Part shown: in pieces, positions 62,674 to 64,000 of the stretch
Position numbering within the stretch: the first letter of the stretch is position 1
How the letters are laid out: each line of letters begins with the position of its first letter
Origin: Sulfuriferula multivorans
Lineage (GTDB): Bacteria > Pseudomonadota > Gammaproteobacteria > Burkholderiales > Sulfuriferulaceae
DNA length: 64,000 nt
Direction: 5' to 3'
Assembly (NCBI RefSeq): GCF_003851125.1
Contig: NZ_BGOW01000017.1
Location: 1-64,000, forward strand
Notes under the pieces: model-generated
What the model saw: the letters and a program-made list of their open reading frames with translations, nothing else
Databases searched by the model: none
What the model was told of the DNA's origin: nothing
Translations under genes and position numbers: made by a program

Positions 62674-63078
62674 TTTTTTTACTCATCTGCTCGGTTGCCG
62701 CGAGAAACAATCTCCACGGATAATCCAGTGCCTGGGCATGGCCGCCGCCGATCACGGCGCAGATCCACTCGTCCAGTTTTTTCAGGGTCAGCTGGCCGCC
62801 GGAAAGATCCGCGCCAGCATGGTAAAAAAATCCGGGTTCAGCTCCCGGGCGGCGGCCTCGATGCGGCGTATCTCCGACGGCCGCAGTTGTTCCGCCTTGT
62901 CCGCGGTCAGGTCGGACATCCAGTACAGATCCGGGATGCGCAGGCCGTCCATCAGCATGTGCGACAGCGCATCGACCTCGCCTTCGGTCTCGACGGCATG
63001 CTGCCAGGCGCGCACCTCACCCACTGTCATTTCGTGCACGGTGATGATCAGTCCATCCAGTTCGACGCGTTTGTTCAT
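62663..63078 (-). CDS. Frameshifted tail assembly chaperone (gpGT-like)
   Basis: Slippage by -1 at the T run (62830-62824; GAT TTT TTT ACC) leads from F85 into a 53-residue extension starting YHAGADLSGGQLTLKKLDEW and ending at a TAA 62665-62663. That overlaps the tape measure start by 11 nt, as in lambda G/GT/H. The extension has no start codon of its own with a ribosome binding site. The product would be 138 residues. Confidence 0.72.
62788..63078 (-). CDS. Phage tail assembly chaperone (gpG-like)
   Basis: A 96-residue protein (MNKRVELDGLIITVHEMTVGEVRAW) in the position of lambda gpG, directly before the tape measure gene. It binds the tape measure protein and recruits tail subunits. Its C-terminus FFTMLARIFPAAS follows a run of seven T on its coding strand, where a -1 frameshift would give the longer GT form. 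It lies 2 nt after the upstream gene. Confidence 0.78.
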   Translation of the reverse strand: MNKRVELDGLIITVHEMTVGEVRAWQHAVETEGEVDALSHMLMDGLRIPDLYWMSDLTADKAEQLRPSEIRRIEAAARELNPDFFTMLARIFPAAS

Positions 63079-63080
63079 GG

Positions 63081-63419
63081 CTACTTTCTATTTTCTATGG
63101 GTTGCAACAGGCGCGCGGCGCGCGCCAGCTCGGCGTTATAGGCATTCAGGCAATGGTCTGTCTGCAAGGCATCCAGCACGCGTACCAGCCGGTGCCAGCG
63201 CGGGTCGGCGCGGTTATACCAGGCGCGCGCGGAGATGGTCTGGAACGGGCTGCCGCGCGACAGCGCATTCCACAGCAGGTCGATGGCGAGCAGGATATTG
63301 GCGCTGCGCGGGCCGGCATGGCGCGACACCAGCAGCAGCGCGGGCACCACGACCAGGCTGGGCAATAGGCACAGCGCGACCATGATCCAGATCACGGCGT
63401 TATCGAGGGTGCGGTTCAT
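63081..63419 (-). CDS. Phage-encoded membrane protein of unknown function
   Basis: A 112-residue protein with one long or two short N-terminal membrane segments (AVIWIMVALCLLPSLVVVPALLLVS), then a soluble part LLWNALSRGSPFQTISARAW. It has no clear family. It lies just before the tail chaperone in the late operon and could be a tail or DNA-injection factor. Confidence 0.6.
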   Translation of the reverse strand: MNRTLDNAVIWIMVALCLLPSLVVVPALLLVSRHAGPRSANILLAIDLLWNALSRGSPFQTISARAWYNRADPRWHRLVRVLDALQTDHCLNAYNAELARAARLLQPIENRK

Positions 63420-63437
63420 ATTTTTTCCATTTTTATT

Positions 63438-63514
63438 TGTCCACGAAAAGCACGAAAATCACGAAATAAAAACTGCTTTTTCCTTGTTCGTGCTTTTCGT
63501 GTCTTTCGTGGACA
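63438..63514. repeat. Imperfect palindromic element inside the phage operon
   Basis: A 28-nt arm (63438-63465) pairs with 63487-63514 at 25 of 28 positions. The arms are made of CACGAAAAG-like units. The family is known from many genomes as a source of spurious His/Glu/Lys peptides. It fills the only long gap between the phage genes. Confidence 0.8.
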
Positions 63515-63533
63515 GATGTTTCGGGTTTGCGCA

Positions 63534-63824
63534 TCAGCGTTTCACCCGCACCGGCAGCAATGCCTCGATGCTCCATTTATCCAGCCCGCTGACGCCATTG
63601 GCCTCGAAAAAATAATTGGTCATATCGACCCCGGCACGGATGCGCTGGTACACCACCGCGCCGACGATCTGCGCGGCGCCGTCCAGCACCGCGGCGGGGC
63701 TGGCATCGACCCCGGCCACGACGGTGATGGCGATGGTGGCGCTATCGATGCTGGTGGTCAGGCGCGAGAAATCGAACTCCAGCGCGAACGCTTCGGACGG
63801 ATGTTTGGGGCGGAATTCGGTCAT
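63534..63824 (-). CDS. Phage fiber-tail adaptor-like protein
   Basis: A 96-residue protein (EFRPKHPSEAFALEFDFSRL, then AQIVGAVVYQRIRAGVDM) resembling the short beta-sandwich proteins called fiber-tail adaptors in Pseudomonas phages. The role is uncertain. The ATG overlaps the upstream stop by 4 nt. Confidence 0.55.
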   Translation of the reverse strand: MTEFRPKHPSEAFALEFDFSRLTTSIDSATIAITVVAGVDASPAAVLDGAAQIVGAVVYQRIRAGVDMTNYFFEANGVSGLDKWSIEALLPVRVKR

Positions 63825-64000
63825 GCGATGGCCCTGTAGCTGCGTGCCGGCGCCACCGCCTGGTAGTTGCGCGATGCGGCGACGGCGATGTAATCGGGAT
63901 GGGGTTTAATCAGGCCGTTACCGGCCAGCAGCCCGGCGGCCTGGGCGCTGGCCAGCGCGGCGCCGTCCAGGTTGACGCGCAGCGTGAGCGTGGCGGATGC
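63821..64000 (-). CDS. Phage protein, C-terminal part (cut by window edge)
   Basis: The last 59 residues of a protein that begins right of the window, ending AASRNYQAVAPARSYRAIA. No family can be named from this part. It is coupled to the adaptor-like gene by an ATGA overlap. Confidence 0.6.
   Translation of the reverse strand, partial: ASATLTLRVNLDGAALASAQAAGLLAGNGLIKPHPDYIAVAASRNYQAVAPARSYRAIA

Overview
The window looks like a chromosome segment of a sulfur-oxidising betaproteobacterium, probably of the Nitrosomonadales (Sulfuricella, Sulfuriferula, Sideroxydans or Thiobacillus type). The pointers are a dissimilatory sat-aprB-aprA locus, the rpsF-priB-rpsR-rplI order, a priB gene of the betaproteobacterial kind, and the overall gene style. 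The genus is inference; no rRNA gene is present.

Layout. 1-82: 5' end of what reads as a class C group II intron, placed just behind the ribosomal operon terminator. 84-1572: rplI, rpsR, priB, rpsF (minus). 1.7-10.1 kb: housekeeping genes (STAS-like protein, DMT exporter, Rieske oxygenase, xseB-ispA-dxs, folE2, Sel1 protein, aspartic protease). 10.1-19.8 kb: a glutamine amidotransferase pair, a small unknown protein, then sat, aprB and aprA, followed by a cysteine-cluster protein and a CbbQ/CbbO-type AAA ATPase plus VWA pair. 19.8-23.5 kb: tRNA-Lys, ccdAB, and a sigma-54-driven type IV pilin next to an O-oligosaccharyltransferase. 23.5-28.3 kb: tonB-exbD-exbB, a TonB-dependent receptor and a possible metal-binding membrane protein. 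28.5-34.5 kb: hemN, two tandem TlpA-type thioredoxins, a 15-copy heptamer repeat, a TRAP solute-binding protein and glnS. 34.5-37.3 kb is accessory: nuclease-like gene, IS/MITE remnant, zinc-ribbon membrane protein, a 200-bp dispersed repeat and an Xre-RES toxin-antitoxin pair. 37.4-44.2 kb: lplT-amidohydrolase-aas, arsR, a 2-Cys peroxiredoxin and an AI-2E-type permease. 44.3-50.4 kb: a compact arn operon for 4-amino-4-deoxy-L-arabinose modification of lipid A, with ArnA split into two genes and no arnD. 50.4-52.6 kb is accessory again: three more copies of the dispersed repeat, a DUF433/DUF5615 pair and an LprI-like protein. 52.6-64.0 kb: the tail module of a siphovirus-like prophage (minus), cut by the window edge.

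How the genes work together. Apr and Sat oxidise sulfite via APS to sulfate with ATP formation. The genes directly behind aprA could serve maturation of that or another enzyme. XseB-IspA-Dxs is a common isoprenoid cluster. The pilin and its neighbour form a probable pilin glycosylation pair. The Arn enzymes build and transfer L-Ara4N. The phage genes give tail tip, structural proteins, tape measure and the G/GT chaperones.

Most notable observations: (1) a four-copy dispersed repeat whose stem substitutions all preserve base pairing on one strand; (2) a -1 frameshift site in the phage tail chaperone gene; (3) the apr-linked YkgJ/CbbQ/CbbO block; (4) a terminator hairpin that contains the ribosome binding site of the pilin glycosyltransferase gene; (5) the class C intron start at the left edge.
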